Source: Paracoccaceae bacterium
GTDB taxonomy: Bacteria; Pseudomonadota; Alphaproteobacteria; Rhodobacterales; Rhodobacteraceae
Direction: 5' to 3'
Length of the DNA stretch: 64,000 nt
Assembly (NCBI GenBank): GCA_029243395.1
Contig: JAQWSE010000007.1
Coordinates: 255,690 to 319,689 of the forward strand
Part shown: piece by piece, positions 9,189 to 18,304 of the stretch
Numbering within the stretch: position 1 is the stretch's first letter
How the letters are laid out: each line of letters begins with the position of its first letter
Position numbers and translations under genes: made by a program
Notes under the pieces: generated by a model
Database searches by the model: none
Seen by the model: only the letters and a program-made list of their open reading frames with translations
What the model was told of the DNA's origin: nothing

Positions 9189-11387
9189 TCATTTAAGAGT
9201 GGTTGCATACTTTTCATAAAATTTTTCGTTTGATTTTGCTAAATTTTGGAGCAAGTTTCCAGCCTGAAATCTAGTACCATATTTATTTGAAAGTTGTTCA
9301 CATTCTTTTGCAATCCACTGGCTACCCTTCAAGTCCATCCAACTAAATGGGCCGCCTGCCCATGGCATGCAACCCCAACCAAGTATGGCTCCTAGATCTC
9401 CTTCTCTAATGTCAACTAGTACTTTGGACTCTAAAGCTCTAACAGCTTCTAGACATTGTATTAAGGCCAATCGGGACTTAACTTCTGAGAAATTAGGTTG
9501 ATCCTTTCGATGCGGGAAGTGCGTTTTAAGTTCTTGCCACAAGCAAACCCTTTTCCCGCGTTCATTATACTCATAAAATCCAGCACCTACTTTTCTGCCA
9601 AACCTTTTATTTTTTTCCATCAAGGACAAGACGTTACTAATACCATTATCCTCCAAATTATTGCCTAAAGCTTTTTTGGTTTGGTCTGCGATGCTAATTG
9701 CTAGTTCTATTGATACTTCGTCGATTAATTGTAGCGGACCTAAAGGCATTCCTAATTGCAGTGCGGCATTTTCAATTACTTGAGGTGGCACACCTTCCTT
9801 AACCATTATCATTCCCTCATTTATGTAAGGAATAATGCAACGATTAGCATAGAAATTTCTAGCATCATTGACAATGATTGGTGTTTTTCTAATTTGTCGT
9901 ACAAAGTCAAAAGCTAGAGCAATGGTGCTTTCACTGGTCCTTTTTCCTTTGATAATTTCAACTAAGTTCATTTTGTCAACTGGGCTGAAGAAGTGTATAC
10001 CTAAAAAGCTTTCCTGGTCAGGAATTGAGTTTGCTAAGTCAGTAATTGGTAAGGTTGAGGTATTAGAAGCAATTATAGTTTTTTCGTCAGCATGATTGCT
10101 AATTTCCCTCAATACCACGTTTTTTATTTCGGGATTTTCAAATACAGCTTCAATAACAAGATCAGTTTTACAGAGATCATTGTAGTTAGTAGAAGGGTTT
10201 ATTCTGTTCAATATTTCTTGCTTTTTCTCCCCACTAAGTTTACCGCGCTTTACTCCTGTTTCCAGAATTTGGCTTATTCTTGATATTCCTAAATTTACTG
10301 ACTCTAGGTCTTTGTCTATTAATGTAACATTAATACCATTCAATGCGGCTGAGTGGGTAATGCCTGCACCCATCATGCCTGCACCTACAACGCCAATGTT
10401 TTCTAATTTATTTTCTTGACTTTTCTTTGGTCTCCTTAACCCTTTTTCAATTGCATTCTTATTGATGAAAAGTGTTCTAATCATATTGGAAGTGCTTTTT
10501 TCTGTCAGTATTTTCGTAAACCAACGAGCTTCAATTCTTAGGGCAGTATCAAAATCGGTCAATGCTCCTTCATAGATGGCAGACAAGAGATACTTTGCAG
10601 CAGGATAAACATTCTTAGTTCGGGAGCTAATCATTGCGGAAGCACCTACAAAAGTCATAAATCCATTTGGGTGATATGGGGATCCACCTGGCATTTTATA
10701 TCCTTTTCTATCCCACGGTTTGATCATTACCTCGTCCGTTGCGTTGATTATCCAATTCTTTGCGTCATTTATTAAATCATCTGAGCTGGTAATTTCATCA
10801 ATTAGGCCTGCGTTCTTAGCATTTTTCGGAGAAAACATTTTGCCCTCCATAAGAATAGGAGCACTGGTCATTAAGCCAACCATCCTACTCACACGCGTTG
10901 CTCCTCCAGCGCCTGGGAATAATCCCACTAGGATTTCGGGGAGTCCAACTTTACTTCTATTGCCCTCTGCAACTATTCTGTGGTGGCAAGCTAGACCTAT
11001 TTCTGTGCCAATACCGGCAGATAACCCAGGATTTGCCCAAACAAATGGGATACCGTTCTTTTTTGTTTTTTCATTCATTCCCCCATGCTCTATCTTTCGA
11101 AGGAGTTTGTGGACTCTAATAATGAATTCGAAAATTTTTTCATTCTTTTGATTCATTGTATTAGCCTGCAAATCAGCTAAAACATTGAGATCCATCCCAG
11201 CTGCAAAATCTTTCTTTCCAGAAGTAATGACAACTCCTTTTACTTTCTTAGTTGATAACAATTCGTCAACAATGTTTTCAAGTTCTTCAATTCCCTTTAA
11301 TGTCAAAACGTTTAGGGTTTTATTGGGTAAATCCCACTTAACTATAGCTATTTCATCTGTCCCAATCTCTAGACTAAACTCTGACAT
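9189..11387 (-). CDS. fadJ: Fused enoyl-CoA hydratase / 3-hydroxyacyl-CoA dehydrogenase
   Basis: Bifunctional beta-oxidation enzyme carrying out the second and third steps on acyl-CoAs. Residues ~1-200 are a crotonase domain; both expected catalytic glutamates are visible, in GIGTEIGLACH and in VGLPEILVGLFPGAGG. After ~315 comes the NAD-binding domain (GVVGAGMMGAGITHSAAL), with the catalytic His in GIHFFSPVDKMNLVEII, then two C-terminal dehydrogenase domains (GFYEYNERGKR). Length (732) fits the FadB/FadJ class. Start ATG 11387 has GGAG seven to eight bases upstream, and the gene lies 12 bases after the thiolase gene. The hydratase part departs from the usual INGxxxGGG wording (FVWANPGLSAGIG), so isomerase activity is uncertain. 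Confidence 0.92.
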   Translation of the reverse strand: MSEFSLEIGTDEIAIVKWDLPNKTLNVLTLKGIEELENIVDELLSTKKVKGVVITSGKKDFAAGMDLNVLADLQANTMNQKNEKIFEFIIRVHKLLRKIEHGGMNEKTKKNGIPFVWANPGLSAGIGTEIGLACHHRIVAEGNRSKVGLPEILVGLFPGAGGATRVSRMVGLMTSAPILMEGKMFSPKNAKNAGLIDEITSSDDLINDAKNWIINATDEVMIKPWDRKGYKMPGGSPYHPNGFMTFVGASAMISSRTKNVYPAAKYLLSAIYEGALTDFDTALRIEARWFTKILTEKSTSNMIRTLFINKNAIEKGLRRPKKSQENKLENIGVVGAGMMGAGITHSAALNGINVTLIDKDLESVNLGISRISQILETGVKRGKLSGEKKQEILNRINPSTNYNDLCKTDLVIEAVFENPEIKNVVLREISNHADEKTIIASNTSTLPITDLANSIPDQESFLGIHFFSPVDKMNLVEIIKGKRTSESTIALAFDFVRQIRKTPIIVNDARNFYANRCIIPYINEGMIMVKEGVPPQVIENAALQLGMPLGPLQLIDEVSIELAISIADQTKKALGNNLEDNGISNVLSLMEKNKRFGRKVGAGFYEYNERGKRVCLWQELKTHFPHRKDQPNFSEVKSRLALIQCLEAVRALESKVLVDIREGDLGAILGWGCMPWAGGPFSWMDLKGSQWIAKECEQLSNKYGTRFQAGNLLQNLAKSNEKFYEKYATTLK

Positions 11388-11399
11388 AATCTATCTCCT

Positions 11400-12611
11400 C
11401 TAGATTCTTTCTATGATGGTAGCAATGCCCATACCAGAGGCCACACATAGGGTAATGAGAGCAATGTTTTTATCTGATCTTTCTAACTCATCAAGGGCTG
11501 TTCCAAGGATCATTGCACCAGTTGCACCCAAGGGATGCCCCATCGCAATTGCTCCGCCATTAACATTAACTTTATTGGGATCCAAATTGTAGGCTTGGAT
11601 GAATCGCAAAACAACTGAAGCAAAAGCTTCATTTACTTCAAAGACATCAATGTCGGAGATTTGCATTTTTGCTGTTTCAAGGGCCTTTCTTGCTGCTGGT
11701 ATTGGACCGGTTAGCATTATGGTAGGATCAGTTCCCACCTTAGCAGTCGAGACAATTTTAGCTCTAGGTTTTATACTTGAAATTTTACCAAAATCTTGAT
11801 CAGCTATTAAGACAGCTGCTGCACCGTCAACAATTCCACTTGAATTACCTGCATGGTGTATATGCTCTATCTTTTCAAGATTAGGATATTTTTGTATAGC
11901 AACACCGTCAAACCCCGGCATTGTTTCTCCCATGTCCTTAAAACTAGGTTTGAGAGAGCCTAGGCTTTGCATGCTAGTTTCAGGTCTGATGTTTTCATCT
12001 TTACTAAGGATTTCTATCCCATTCTGATCCTTAACTCGGATTACTGATTTACTGAATCTATTTTCTTGCCAAGCTAGATGAGCTCTTCTTTGACTTTCTA
12101 CAGCGTATGCATCAACGTCATCTCTAGAAAAACCATACAATGAGGAGATAATATCTGCAGAAATACCTTGTGGAACAAAATGAGTGTTCATTGCTAAACT
12201 CGGATCAACTGCAATAGCTGCTCCATCTGATCCCATCGGTACACGACTCATCATTTCAACTCCACCAGCGATATAGGCTAATCCTGCTCCAGCCTTTACT
12301 TGGTTTGCAGCTAGATTGACTGCTTCTAGGCCGCTTGCACAAAATCTATTAATAGATAATCCGGGGGTGGTTTGGTCAAACCCAGCTTTTAGCACTGCTG
12401 ATCTTGCAAGACATCCACCCTGCTCCCCAACCTGAGTGACATTCCCCCAAATTACATCTTCTAGAAGGTTTGTCTCTAGCTGGTTTTTATCTCTAATACC
12501 TTTAAGAATCTCTGCAGAAAGGTAGACTGAGGTTAGTTCGTGAAGTGATCCATCTTTCTTTCCTTTTCCTCTCGGACTTCTCACCGCATCAAAGATCATA
12601 GCATCTTTCAA
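11400..12611 (-). CDS. Acetyl-CoA acyltransferase (thiolase)
   Basis: Cleaves 3-ketoacyl-CoA with CoA, the last step of beta-oxidation. The 403-residue protein has the nucleophilic Cys in [12 protein letters not shown] (around residue 90), the NEAFA motif, [15 protein letters not shown] with the catalytic His, and the C-terminal Cys in [11 protein letters not shown] at 12611 is the likely start: AAGGAGAG lies about six bases upstream, and thiolases of this branch begin a few residues before the [16 protein letters not shown] stretch; ATG 12599 would be too far from that site. It sits between the acyl-CoA dehydrogenase and the hydratase/dehydrogenase genes in one operon. Substrate range is not visible. 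Confidence 0.93.
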   Translation of the reverse strand: MKDAMIFDAVRSPRGKGKKDGSLHELTSVYLSAEILKGIRDKNQLETNLLEDVIWGNVTQVGEQGGCLARSAVLKAGFDQTTPGLSINRFCASGLEAVNLAANQVKAGAGLAYIAGGVEMMSRVPMGSDGAAIAVDPSLAMNTHFVPQGISADIISSLYGFSRDDVDAYAVESQRRAHLAWQENRFSKSVIRVKDQNGIEILSKDENIRPETSMQSLGSLKPSFKDMGETMPGFDGVAIQKYPNLEKIEHIHHAGNSSGIVDGAAAVLIADQDFGKISSIKPRAKIVSTAKVGTDPTIMLTGPIPAARKALETAKMQISDIDVFEVNEAFASVVLRFIQAYNLDPNKVNVNGGAIAMGHPLGATGAMILGTALDELERSDKNIALITLCVASGMGIATIIERI

Positions 12612-12725
12612 TGTTCTCTCCTTTCATCAAAAATCATTAGTGAATCAATTGAAAATAGCTCTCTTGCTGGTTGATTCCTCATTTATTAGTTTTGTTGCAT
12701 CAGTTTCTTTGATTTGTAAACAGAT

Positions 12726-14507
12726 TTAAAACTGATCTGGTTCTAGGGACATTAAAATTTTATCTCCAGCTTTAATTTTGGTTGCTAAGAACTTAGTTTT
12801 GGGCAATGTGTTAGCCATATAGTATCTACCTGTAACAATTTTTGCTTCGAGAAATTTATTGATTTTATCCCCTGCTTTCTTTTTTTCTGAAACGCGACTC
12901 ACTATTTTCACCCACATGAAACCTATGCAAAATACCCCTAATAAGTGTAAAAAGTCTGATGCTCCCGCCAAAGCAGCGTTTGGATTCTTTGTACCATTAT
13001 CTAAGAAGAATTTTAGCGCACTTTTTAGGTCATTAAGTGAATTTTTTAATGGAACAAAAAATTCGTTTTCTATTTCTTCACTTACTGTGCTTTGATGTAG
13101 GTATGTGGTCACCAGCTCGAGGAGATACATGATATTTGCTCCTCCATCGGAATTTAGTTTTCGGCCAACTAAATCTATTGCTTGGACACCATTTGTCCCT
13201 TCATATATCATAGCAATTCGGGAATCTCTGACTAGTTGACTCATACCCCATTCTTCAATGTAACCATGTCCTCCAAAAATTTGTTGCCCAACTACGGTCA
13301 TATCAAATCCAATATCACTAATATAACCTTTTATAACTGGCGTAAGTAAAGAAGCGAGGCCATAAGACTTTTTGTCAGACGAGCGGGTACCCTTGTCCAA
13401 TAAAAGGGCAGTCCATAAGGTTAAGGCTCTAGCCCCTTCTATAAATGATTTTTGGTTCATCAAGTTTCTGCGCACATCCGGATGGCATATTATAGGTTTT
13501 GGACTAGTACTAAATTTCCCATCGCTTTCTAAGGATTTGCCTTGCACCCTTTCTTTGGAGTAGGTCAAGCTACTCTGATACGCTACTTCTGCTAAAGCCA
13601 AACTTTGCACCCCAACTCCCAAGCGCGCTTCATTCATCATAGTAAACATGGCTTGGACGCCTTGGTGTTTTTCTCCTAACAAATAGCCAGTTGCCCCATC
13701 ATAATTTAAAACACATGTGGCATTCGCATGGATTCCCATTTTTTTTTCTATCGATCCTATAGACAAATTGTTTTTCCTACCCAGACTCCCATCATTATTA
13801 ACTAGGAATTTTGGAACAATAAAAAGGGAAATTCCTTTCACACCAGTAGGACCACCTGGAACCTTTGCTAGAACCAGATGGATGATATTTTCGGACAAAT
13901 CATGATCCCCTGCAGAGATAAAGATTTTCTGTCCAGTAATTTTGTATTCCCCTTCTGATATTGGTTCAGCCTTAGTTTTGATCATACCAAGATCAGTACC
14001 ACAATGAGGTTCTGTCAAATTCATGGTGCCAGTCCATTCGCAAGTCACTAGTTTAGGTAGGTAGGTGTTCTTTTGAATACTATTGCCATGGGCATATATT
14101 GTGGCATAAGTACCATGGGTGAGAGCTTTATAAATGGTTAAGGATATATTGCACGAGGAAAAAATTTCTCCAAAAATTAGAGATAGTGTGATTGGAAGTC
14201 CTTGCCCTCCATATAAAGGATCGCAGTCAAGACCTGCCCATCCACCTTTTCTGATCTCATCGAAAGCCTTTACAAAGCCCTTTGGGGTAATCACTAAACC
14301 ATTTTCAAATTTGCATCCTTCTTTATCACCAGAGCTATTAATAGGTAGCATAACCTCAGTTGCTATTTTGGCCCCCATAGTTAGTATCTCAGATGTAAAT
14401 TCTGGTGTTAGTTCGCTGAAACCCTCTATTTCTTGTTCTGAAGCATGAAGGACTTCATGGAATAGGAAGTGAAATTCTTCTAATGGAGCTTGGTAAGTTG
14501 TCAACAA
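12726..14507 (-). CDS. Acyl-CoA dehydrogenase, ~600-residue class
   Basis: FAD enzyme catalysing the first, oxidative step of acyl-CoA degradation. The order is N-terminal helical domain, middle beta domain (MNLTEPHCGTDLGMIKTKA, GQKIFISAGDHD), helical C-terminal domain with the catalytic glutamate in MIYEGTNGVQAIDLVGRK, then an extra ~130-residue C-terminal domain. The 593-residue length and N-terminus (TYQAPLEEFHFLFHEVL) put it in the group that includes DmdC (methylthiopropionyl-CoA dehydrogenase) and many general acyl-CoA dehydrogenases. TTG at 14507 is chosen because AAGGG lies six bases upstream; the next TTG directly after it is an alternative. It is the first enzyme gene after merR, 22 bases downstream. 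Confidence 0.92.
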   Translation of the reverse strand: MLTTYQAPLEEFHFLFHEVLHASEQEIEGFSELTPEFTSEILTMGAKIATEVMLPINSSGDKEGCKFENGLVITPKGFVKAFDEIRKGGWAGLDCDPLYGGQGLPITLSLIFGEIFSSCNISLTIYKALTHGTYATIYAHGNSIQKNTYLPKLVTCEWTGTMNLTEPHCGTDLGMIKTKAEPISEGEYKITGQKIFISAGDHDLSENIIHLVLAKVPGGPTGVKGISLFIVPKFLVNNDGSLGRKNNLSIGSIEKKMGIHANATCVLNYDGATGYLLGEKHQGVQAMFTMMNEARLGVGVQSLALAEVAYQSSLTYSKERVQGKSLESDGKFSTSPKPIICHPDVRRNLMNQKSFIEGARALTLWTALLLDKGTRSSDKKSYGLASLLTPVIKGYISDIGFDMTVVGQQIFGGHGYIEEWGMSQLVRDSRIAMIYEGTNGVQAIDLVGRKLNSDGGANIMYLLELVTTYLHQSTVSEEIENEFFVPLKNSLNDLKSALKFFLDNGTKNPNAALAGASDFLHLLGVFCIGFMWVKIVSRVSEKKKAGDKINKFLEAKIVTGRYYMANTLPKTKFLATKIKAGDKILMSLEPDQF

Positions 14508-14529
14508 ACATTTCCCTTGCTAGTGATTA

Positions 14530-14952
14530 TTACCAGTTCTTTTTTTTTTGCTTTTCGATCTTGATTCCTCGAGAATCGAGAATTTTTTCACCCCACTGCA
14601 ACATTTCCTTGAGGTCTTGGATAGCAGTCGTTAATTCATTTTTCTGATCTACCATCACCGTTAGCCTTTCGGTTGCCAGTTCATAGGTCTTCGCCAATTG
14701 AGTTTTTTGTTGGTCTCCAATATCATAAAGGTTCAGCAATTGCCTAATATCTTCTAGGGAAAATCCAAATCTTTTTCCTTGTAAAATAAGTTTTAGTCTA
14801 GCCCGATCTCGACGAGTGAATAGGCGTCTTTGTCCTTCTCTGATTGGGAAAAGAAGCTCTTTTGATTCATAAAATCTCAAAGTCCTAGGTGTTACTCTAT
14901 AAAGATCGCACATTTCTTTGATAGTACATACTTCGGTAGTCATCTTATTCAT
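14530..14952 (-). CDS. MerR-family transcriptional regulator of the beta-oxidation operon
   Basis: DNA-binding regulator of 140 residues: an N-terminal winged helix-turn-helix (TIKEMCDLYRVTPRTLRFYE), a second wing region (RRLFTRRDRARLKLI), and a long C-terminal dimerisation helix ending in a lysine-rich tail. The only cysteines are near the N-terminus, so it is not a metal-sensing MerR. ATG at 14952 is preferred because AAGGAGGA (14960-14967) lies seven bases upstream; a TTG one codon earlier is possible. It heads the operon of acyl-CoA dehydrogenase, thiolase, hydratase/dehydrogenase and ligase, and a palindrome lies ~38 bases upstream, suggesting autoregulation with an acyl-CoA-type effector (inference, by analogy with LiuR-type MerR proteins). 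Confidence 0.9.
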   Translation of the reverse strand: MNKMTTEVCTIKEMCDLYRVTPRTLRFYESKELLFPIREGQRRLFTRRDRARLKLILQGKRFGFSLEDIRQLLNLYDIGDQQKTQLAKTYELATERLTVMVDQKNELTTAIQDLKEMLQWGEKILDSRGIKIEKQKKKNW

Positions 14953-14986
14953 CAAATACTCCTCCTTGATTTAGTTAAGCATTACT

Positions 14987-15018
14987 ATTACGTTAACGTC
15001 AACTATGACCTAACGTCA
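14987..15018 (-). promoter_or_regulatory. Candidate MerR operator and promoter of the beta-oxidation operon
   Basis: ACGTTAACGT at 14990-14999 is a perfect palindrome within a wider near-palindrome, ATTACGTTAACGTCAA (14987-15002). TAACGTCA occurs at 14994-15001 and again at 15011-15018, 17 bases apart. On the minus strand TTGACG (15002-14997) inside the site looks like a -35 box; no good -10 was identified. I saw no similar site in the other gaps of the operon. The layout resembles the ACGT-containing palindromes bound by LiuR-type MerR regulators; binding is inferred. Confidence 0.5.
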
Positions 15019-15067
15019 CAAATTAAAACAAATGATCAATATTTGAATGTTGTTTGATCGGGACAAT

Positions 15068-15091
15068 ATAAATACTCAGTTGAGTATTTAT
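15068..15091. repeat. Perfect 11-base inverted repeat with 2-base spacer
   Basis: ATAAATACTCA (15068-15078) and its exact reverse complement TGAGTATTTAT (15081-15091) are separated by GT. The spacer is too short for a natural hairpin loop at full stem length, so a protein-binding operator fits better than an RNA structure. It lies between the divergent merR and MATE genes, about 290 bases before the MATE start, and may control either direction. Confidence 0.6.
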
Positions 15092-15376
15092 TTCAATCGA
15101 TTTTTTAATTATTGGAACAATACATAAAACACTTACTTTCTGCGCAAAATAGGCTTCCTCGTAGATAATGAGCTTAGATTAAGATTTAATGTCGTAAATG
15201 TGGTCATTCAAAGTAAATTCTGCCTTCACATTTCCCTAGAACCAATATCCTGCATTTAGAATAAGATGTGGGTTGAAGACCAAATTAAGAAGTTGTCTTT
15301 CATGAAAATGCTTAATATGCTTCTGCTCGATCTCATGTATTAACTTATTTGTAAAACTAAATCATAGGAACTATTT

Positions 15377-16702
15377 TTGGATAGAGGATCACCCGGTATT
15401 ACTAATCGGAGGATTGGTCAGATAGCCATTCCTATGATATTATCTAATATTACGGTTCCGTTACTTGGATTTGTTGATACCGCTGTCATAGGCCAGCTTG
15501 GTCAGGCCGAACTGATAGCAGCGCTTGGTTTAGGATCAATTCTAATTAGTACTCTTTATTGGTTGTGTGGATTTCTTCGAATGGGCACGACAGGTCTTAC
15601 TGCACAAGCCAAAGGAGCAGAGGATACCGTAGAGGTATTTCATATTTTAATAAGAGGGCTGGGACTTGGTTTGCTTTTAGGTGTCCTAATTCTACTGATT
15701 TCTTTTCCCATTTTTCAGGTTTTTTTTATTATTTCCCCTGCAGAAGCTTCGGTAGAGGAAACCGCTCTTCATTATGTGCAGATTCGCATTTTGTCTGCTC
15801 CTTTCGCTATAGCTAACATTACTATAATCGGTTGGTTAATAGCTATGGAAAAAACCGTAAGAGTTTTTTTTATACAGCTTATTATAAATGTGCTTAATCT
15901 AGCCCTAAACCTATTTCTTGTATTAGCCTTAGACTACGGCGTAGAGGGTATAGCATACGCAACATTAACATCTGAAATATGCGGGTTTTTGATCTCCTTA
16001 ATCATGTGTAGAAGTATTCTAAACTTCAAAGAAAATTTTGTAATCAGAGGAATTTTTAAATGGGATAAATGGGTAAATCTGTTTTCGCTTAACGCCAATA
16101 TATTTTTGAGATCTTTGCTACTCGAATTTGTTTTCGTAAGCTTTTTCTTTTGGGGAGCAAGCTTTGGGACGGTAGTTCTGGCAGCAAATCAAATTCTAAT
16201 ACAGTTTTTGCACATAATTGCCTATGGTTTAGACGGCTTTGCATTTTCTGCAGAAGTTTTAGTTGGCATATCATATGGTCGTAAGAATTTAGCTGATTTA
16301 AGAACTTCGGCATTACTATGTACTAAATGGGCTGGATTTTCAGCACTTTGTCTTTCTACATTTTTTTTGTTCTTTGGCTCATTTCTTGTCCAATTCATGA
16401 CTACTTCAACTGAGGTTGTTGCAACCGCCCAGGATTACCTGTTATGGATCACATTGGCTCCTGTTTTAAGTTTTGTAGCATATATAATGGATGGCATTTT
16501 TTTCGGTTCTACCCATACGGCAGATCTGCGCAAAGCTATGATAATGTCTGCTTTATTTTATTTCCTGACAGCTATAGTTTTGAGTGAGGCCTATCAGAAC
16601 CATGGTTTGTGGATGTCATTAAGCCTTTTTTCATTGATGAGAGCTTTAACGTTGCTTTATTATTATCCAAATATTGAGCGATCTGTTTCGGTCATGAGAT
16701 AA
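15377..16702 (+). CDS. MATE-family multidrug/metabolite efflux transporter (DinF-like)
   Basis: Inner-membrane antiporter expected to export cationic or other toxic compounds using a sodium or proton gradient. The 441-residue protein is hydrophobic throughout with about twelve predicted helices in two MatE halves. The N-terminus IGQIAIPMILSNITVPLLGFVDTAVIG is typical: short amphipathic start, conserved Pro and Asp (VDTAVIGQLG), then LYWLCGFLRMGTTGLTAQ. TTG at 15377 is the best start, with AGGAA (15366-15370) six bases upstream. The 3' end overlaps the convergent pyrD by 40 bases. The substrate cannot be told from sequence. Confidence 0.9.
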   Translation: MDRGSPGITNRRIGQIAIPMILSNITVPLLGFVDTAVIGQLGQAELIAALGLGSILISTLYWLCGFLRMGTTGLTAQAKGAEDTVEVFHILIRGLGLGLLLGVLILLISFPIFQVFFIISPAEASVEETALHYVQIRILSAPFAIANITIIGWLIAMEKTVRVFFIQLIINVLNLALNLFLVLALDYGVEGIAYATLTSEICGFLISLIMCRSILNFKENFVIRGIFKWDKWVNLFSLNANIFLRSLLLEFVFVSFFFWGASFGTVVLAANQILIQFLHIIAYGLDGFAFSAEVLVGISYGRKNLADLRTSALLCTKWAGFSALCLSTFFLFFGSFLVQFMTTSTEVVATAQDYLLWITLAPVLSFVAYIMDGIFFGSTHTADLRKAMIMSALFYFLTAIVLSEAYQNHGLWMSLSLFSLMRALTLLYYYPNIERSVSVMR

Positions 16703-17766
16703 TCAAGATTTTTTGAACCTACTGCTTCAGAAACATGATTATAACCTTCTGTTTCTAGAATATCGTTCATTTCAGACAAAATATCTCCCACAACATATGG
16801 TCCTTGATATGTTAATGCGGTGTAAAGCTGAACTACGCTGGCACCAAGACAAATCTTCTTGTAAGCATCTTTTCCTGAAAAAATTCCACCAACCCCTATA
16901 AGAGGAACCTTGCCGTCAGAAAGGTAATAGAGTTTGGCAAGGATTGTATTAGAAATATCAAATAGTGGTTGACCTGATAGCCCACCTGACTCATTGCAAC
17001 AGGAGCCTTTTAAGTTGGGTCTTTTCGTTGTTGTATTGGTAGCAATTATACCAGAAACTTTATATTTTTGAGTTATTTCTAGGATGGATTTTAACTCTGT
17101 ATCATTCAGATCAGGTGCAATTTTCAGTAAGATTGGCTTTTTATCCAGTCTGACGGCATCATTTTGCATTATTTTTCCCACTAATTTGGTGAGATTATGC
17201 TTACTTTGTAGATTTCTCAAACCTTCTGTATTTGGGCTTGAGACATTTATAGTAATAAAATCTACTGCATGGGAACTATAAGTTAGAACCTTTATATAGT
17301 CTGAAATCTTGTCAGAACTATTTTTGTTGGCTCCTATATTTAAACCTATTGTCCCAGTGCCTTTATATGAGTTTAATTTTCTGACTAAGTGATTCATTCC
17401 CCGGTTGTTGAATCCTAGTCTATTTATTATACCTTGGTTTTCTTTCAAACGGAATATTCTAGGTTTTTTATTTCCCATTTGGGGATGAGGGGTAACCGCA
17501 CCTACTTCAAGAAATCCAAATCCTAGAGAAAAGAGTCCTGGGATCACTTCTGCATCTTTATCAAATCCCGCTGCAAGGCCTATTGGATTTGGTAAGTTGA
17601 TTTCACAGAAACGGACATTCAGTTTTTCATATTTTGGGAGTTTTCTTGTATCAAGATACAATAGTTTTAGGGCTTTTAAAGCTAAAGTATGAGCTTGCTC
17701 AGGTTGCATAAGGTGTAGTATTCTCAGCACAACTTTGAAGAGATTTTTTTTCAAGAAGAATTTCAT
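16663..17766 (-). CDS. pyrD: Dihydroorotate dehydrogenase (quinone), class 2
   Basis: Oxidises dihydroorotate to orotate in pyrimidine synthesis, passing electrons to membrane quinone. The 367-residue protein has the class 2 N-terminal membrane-binding helical segment (LRILHLMQPEQAHTLALKAL), then the FMN barrel: LAAGFDKDAEVIPGLF, FLEVGAVTPHPQMGNKKPRI, NRLGFNNRGM, the catalytic serine in INVSSPNTEGLR, IATNTT and LIGVGGIFSG. It starts at an ATG eight bases after the DUF952 gene stop, so the two are likely co-transcribed. Its last 40 bases overlap the MATE gene end on the opposite strand. Confidence 0.96.
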   Translation of the reverse strand: MKFFLKKNLFKVVLRILHLMQPEQAHTLALKALKLLYLDTRKLPKYEKLNVRFCEINLPNPIGLAAGFDKDAEVIPGLFSLGFGFLEVGAVTPHPQMGNKKPRIFRLKENQGIINRLGFNNRGMNHLVRKLNSYKGTGTIGLNIGANKNSSDKISDYIKVLTYSSHAVDFITINVSSPNTEGLRNLQSKHNLTKLVGKIMQNDAVRLDKKPILLKIAPDLNDTELKSILEITQKYKVSGIIATNTTTKRPNLKGSCCNESGGLSGQPLFDISNTILAKLYYLSDGKVPLIGVGGIFSGKDAYKKICLGASVVQLYTALTYQGPYVVGDILSEMNDILETEGYNHVSEAVGSKNLDYLMTETDRSIFG

Positions 17767-17774
17767 TCAAAATA

Positions 17775-18077
17775 TTATAATTTTAATTGGATTGAATAAA
17801 GGGTTTGGGAATTCCACAAGCAACCATAGTAATGTGGGAAAAGCTTTAGGTTTGTAGATAATTCCCATTTTAATTTATTGCTTAAGTGATACTCTTGAAA
17901 TGCTGATACAAACAATAGGTTATAGTTTGAGAAGTGCTTTTTTATAGTACCGCAGAGCTGTTCGCGTGTCGAAAAATGTATGAAGCCGTCTTTTAAATCA
18001 TCCCCTGACCCTTTTGTTTTGCCAGTACTGACAAATAAATCATAATCTGGTTTGGCAAACACTTTGTAAACCAACAT
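17775..18077 (-). CDS. DUF952 family protein
   Basis: Small cytoplasmic protein of 100 residues with the DUF952 pattern: VYKVFAKPDYDLF at the start, then DDLKDGFIHFSTREQL, and a C-terminal strand pair (PHYYGCLW). The family's function is unknown. A GTG lies one codon earlier (18080), but ATG 18077 is the natural start. It sits eight bases upstream of pyrD on the same strand, a pairing seen in other alphaproteobacteria, so shared expression with pyrimidine synthesis is likely. No catalytic motif could be assigned. Confidence 0.82.
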   Translation of the reverse strand: MLVYKVFAKPDYDLFVSTGKTKGSGDDLKDGFIHFSTREQLCGTIKKHFSNYNLLFVSAFQEYHLSNKLKWELSTNLKLFPHYYGCLWNSQTLYSIQLKL

Positions 18078-18284
18078 CACGCAGCTCGCCTTATTTTATC
18101 TTATACTCATGCTACAATATATAACCATGTCATCAATAGATATTTATATTAATTCCTAATAGTATTATAAAGTCTACGGATTGTACTAATTATATTTCTC
18201 TGCTAACCTATCTTTATTGAATGATAAGTGTAAGTGCTTGGACCGTCTAAGAGACTGGGAATGCTACGATACGATTTCGCCGAA

Positions 18285-18304
18285 GCCGGCTCGGAGTTGC
18301 CGGT
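18285..18304 (+). promoter_or_regulatory. GC-rich hairpin in the cold-shock gene leader
   Basis: CCGGC (18286-18290) pairs with GCCGG (18299-18303) around an eight-base loop, extendable by one G-U pair. It lies ~25 bases upstream of the start codon in a leader that is noticeably richer in G and C than the flanking DNA. Cold-shock mRNAs are known for temperature-dependent leader folds in enterobacteria; a role here is inferred. The ribosome binding site AAGGA (18315-18319) lies just outside the stem. Confidence 0.45.

Larger units (their letters stand above)
14956..15376. other. Intergenic region between divergent merR and MATE gene
   Basis: About 420 bases with no convincing gene on either strand. 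It holds the merR ribosome binding site and operator at its left end, a perfect 11-base inverted repeat at 15068-15091, and the MATE ribosome binding site (AGGAA, 15366-15370) at its right end. The stretch 15095-15360 is AT-rich with scattered stops and shows no tRNA-like or other RNA gene pattern that I could recognise. Confidence 0.6.

Noticed and set aside
10720-11151. 143-codon open frame antisense to the hydratase/dehydrogenase gene
   Set aside because: It lies wholly opposite a clear FadJ-type coding region and its translation shows no recognisable domain; a shadow frame.
14956-15376. Possible small RNA or tRNA in the merR-MATE gap
   Set aside because: No cloverleaf, TTCRA-type T-arm or terminator pattern could be found.
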